A DNA stretch of 6,132 nucleotides from Terriglobia bacterium (GTDB lineage Bacteria; Acidobacteriota; Terriglobia; UBA7540), in NCBI GenBank assembly GCA_030040295.1, contig JASHTZ010000205.1:1-6132 (forward strand), read 5' to 3'. The notes beneath the pieces are model-generated. The model searched no databases. It had not been told where the DNA came from and saw nothing but the letters and a program-made list of their open reading frames with translations. Positions 5,353-6,132 of this stretch are shown piece after piece; within the stretch, counting starts at the first letter, position 1, and every line of letters starts with the position of its first letter. The translations under genes were made by a program, and so were the position numbers.

Positions 5353-6132
5353 GTGTATCTCACCCTTGTTTTGTGCTGCCTTGTGCTGAACGCCGGCGGC
5401 GCAGCGTACCTGATTGCGCAAGCGAACCTGGAGCGGCGAAGGAAGGCGCTCTTTGCCCTGGCGGCCCTCGTCTCAATTGCGCTGAAGATGATTCTGGCCA
5501 GCCGCTGGTCCAATTATGACGTGGGCTCGTACGAGGTTGTAGCCTCGCTCGTTCTGCACGGACGAAGCGTCTACGCCAATACCGAGCGCTACAATTACGC
5601 CCCCCCCTGGTCGTATTTTCTCGCAGGTCTCCGGCAGATTTGCTTCTGGCTCCCGCCGCTGGGGCGCCAGGCGTATCACATTACGATCGCCGGCTTTCTG
5701 GCGTTGGCGGACGTGGCGCTGGCGGCGCTTCTGGTTGTGCGGTATCAGTACAACGCCGGGACATTTTTTCTCTGTTGCCCGGTCACGGTGATCTTAACGG
5801 GTTCGTATTCCCAATTCGATAATCTCGGCCTGCTTGCCGGGCTCGGGGCATGGTTGTTGATTCGCGAAGGGGACGCCGGATGGACTCGCGTTCTGTACTC
5901 GGCGGCGTTGCTTGGACTCTCCCTGGCCATCAAATACGTTTTCTTCTTATTTCCGGTGTGGCTGATCTTCTGGACGCGGCTGGGGAATTGGCGGAAACGC
6001 TTTGCCTACACCGCAATCGCCTACAGTCTCTTCGGCCTGTCGTTCCTTCCGTGGGCCTTGGATGCACGTTCGCGGGCGGGGATCATCCAGCACGTATTTC
6101 TCTACCGCTCGAAATTTTATTTTTCACTGCTC
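5353..6132 (+). CDS. GT-C-type polytopic glycosyltransferase, N-terminal part (runs off right edge)
   Basis: The frame is open for 260 codons from GTG 5353 to the window end, with no stop. The protein is strongly hydrophobic. TM1 is about 3-22, and a second hydrophobic segment (32-48) ends just before RWSNYDVGSYEVV, with Asp56 in the position of the acidic residue of GT-C first loops. Then come YNYAPPWSYFLAG (80-92), a YxYxP-like motif, further spans at about 108-130 and 137-150, SQFDNLGLLAG (153-163), and LAIKYVFFLFPVWLIF (191-206). The QFDNL and IKxxxxxxP pattern resembles GT87/DUF2029 and related mannosyltransferases that use polyprenyl-phosphate sugars. GTG is chosen as the first standard start after an in-frame TGA at 5278-5280; it keeps TM1 complete. 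It is divergent from another GT-C gene, suggesting a surface-glycan locus. Eight C's in a row (5600-5607) do not break the frame. Family assignment is moderate, as the C-terminal half is missing. Confidence 0.8.
   Translation, partial: MYLTLVLCCLVLNAGGAAYLIAQANLERRRKALFALAALVSIALKMILASRWSNYDVGSYEVVASLVLHGRSVYANTERYNYAPPWSYFLAGLRQICFWLPPLGRQAYHITIAGFLALADVALAALLVVRYQYNAGTFFLCCPVTVILTGSYSQFDNLGLLAGLGAWLLIREGDAGWTRVLYSAALLGLSLAIKYVFFLFPVWLIFWTRLGNWRKRFAYTAIAYSLFGLSFLPWALDARSRAGIIQHVFLYRSKFYFSLL

Noticed and set aside
5600..5607. Run of eight C's in the right-hand glycosyltransferase, possible phase-variable tract
   Set aside because: The frame is intact and the codons (Ala-Pro-Pro) belong to a YxYxP-like motif. 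One short tract in a GC-rich gene is not evidence of phase variation.

Overview
The window is GC-rich bacterial chromosome with long intergenic gaps, ordinary housekeeping genes and envelope-type glycosyltransferases. Gene content and style (suf-type Fe-S genes, a GT39-like transferase with a C-terminal TPR domain, a CACAGAG/CTCTGTG palindromic repeat) suggest an environmental bacterium, with Acidobacteriota my best guess. That is inference from overall resemblance; no phylogenetic marker in the window settles it.

Left part (1-1600): a minus-strand iron-sulfur assembly operon. A group-I (NifS/IscS-like) cysteine desulfurase (155-1318) is followed 58 bp later by the first 32 codons of sufB, which runs off the left edge. 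The desulfurase would supply persulfide sulfur and SufB is the scaffold on which clusters are built. Upstream is a perfect TATAAT -10 box and, right at the predicted transcription start, a 21-bp near-perfect palindrome that looks like an operator. A 14-bp tandem repeat lies further upstream.

Middle (1600-4913): a plus-strand orphan gene of unknown function (1600-2085), with codon usage unlike its neighbours, converges on a minus-strand pair. The pair is a polytopic GT39/PMT-like glycosyltransferase with an extracytoplasmic soluble region and C-terminal TPRs (2883-4913), followed by a HAD-family phosphatase (2113-2811) with a textbook ribosome binding site. The two are 71 bp apart and probably co-transcribed.

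Right part (4914-6132): a 439-bp intergenic gap holds a 224-bp MITE-like element with 21-bp terminal inverted repeats (19/21 matching) and a nested CACAGAG..CACGGAG / CTCCGTG..CTCTGTG palindrome. Beyond it, a second GT-C-type membrane glycosyltransferase starts on the plus strand at a GTG (5353) and continues past the right edge. Its start has no Shine-Dalgarno and sits 6 nt after a perfect TATAAT, which suggests a leaderless transcript.

I found no tRNA, rRNA, CRISPR array, complete insertion sequence or recognised defence system. The most unusual items are the MITE-like element, the operator-like palindrome of the Fe-S operon, the leaderless GTG start and the orphan gene.
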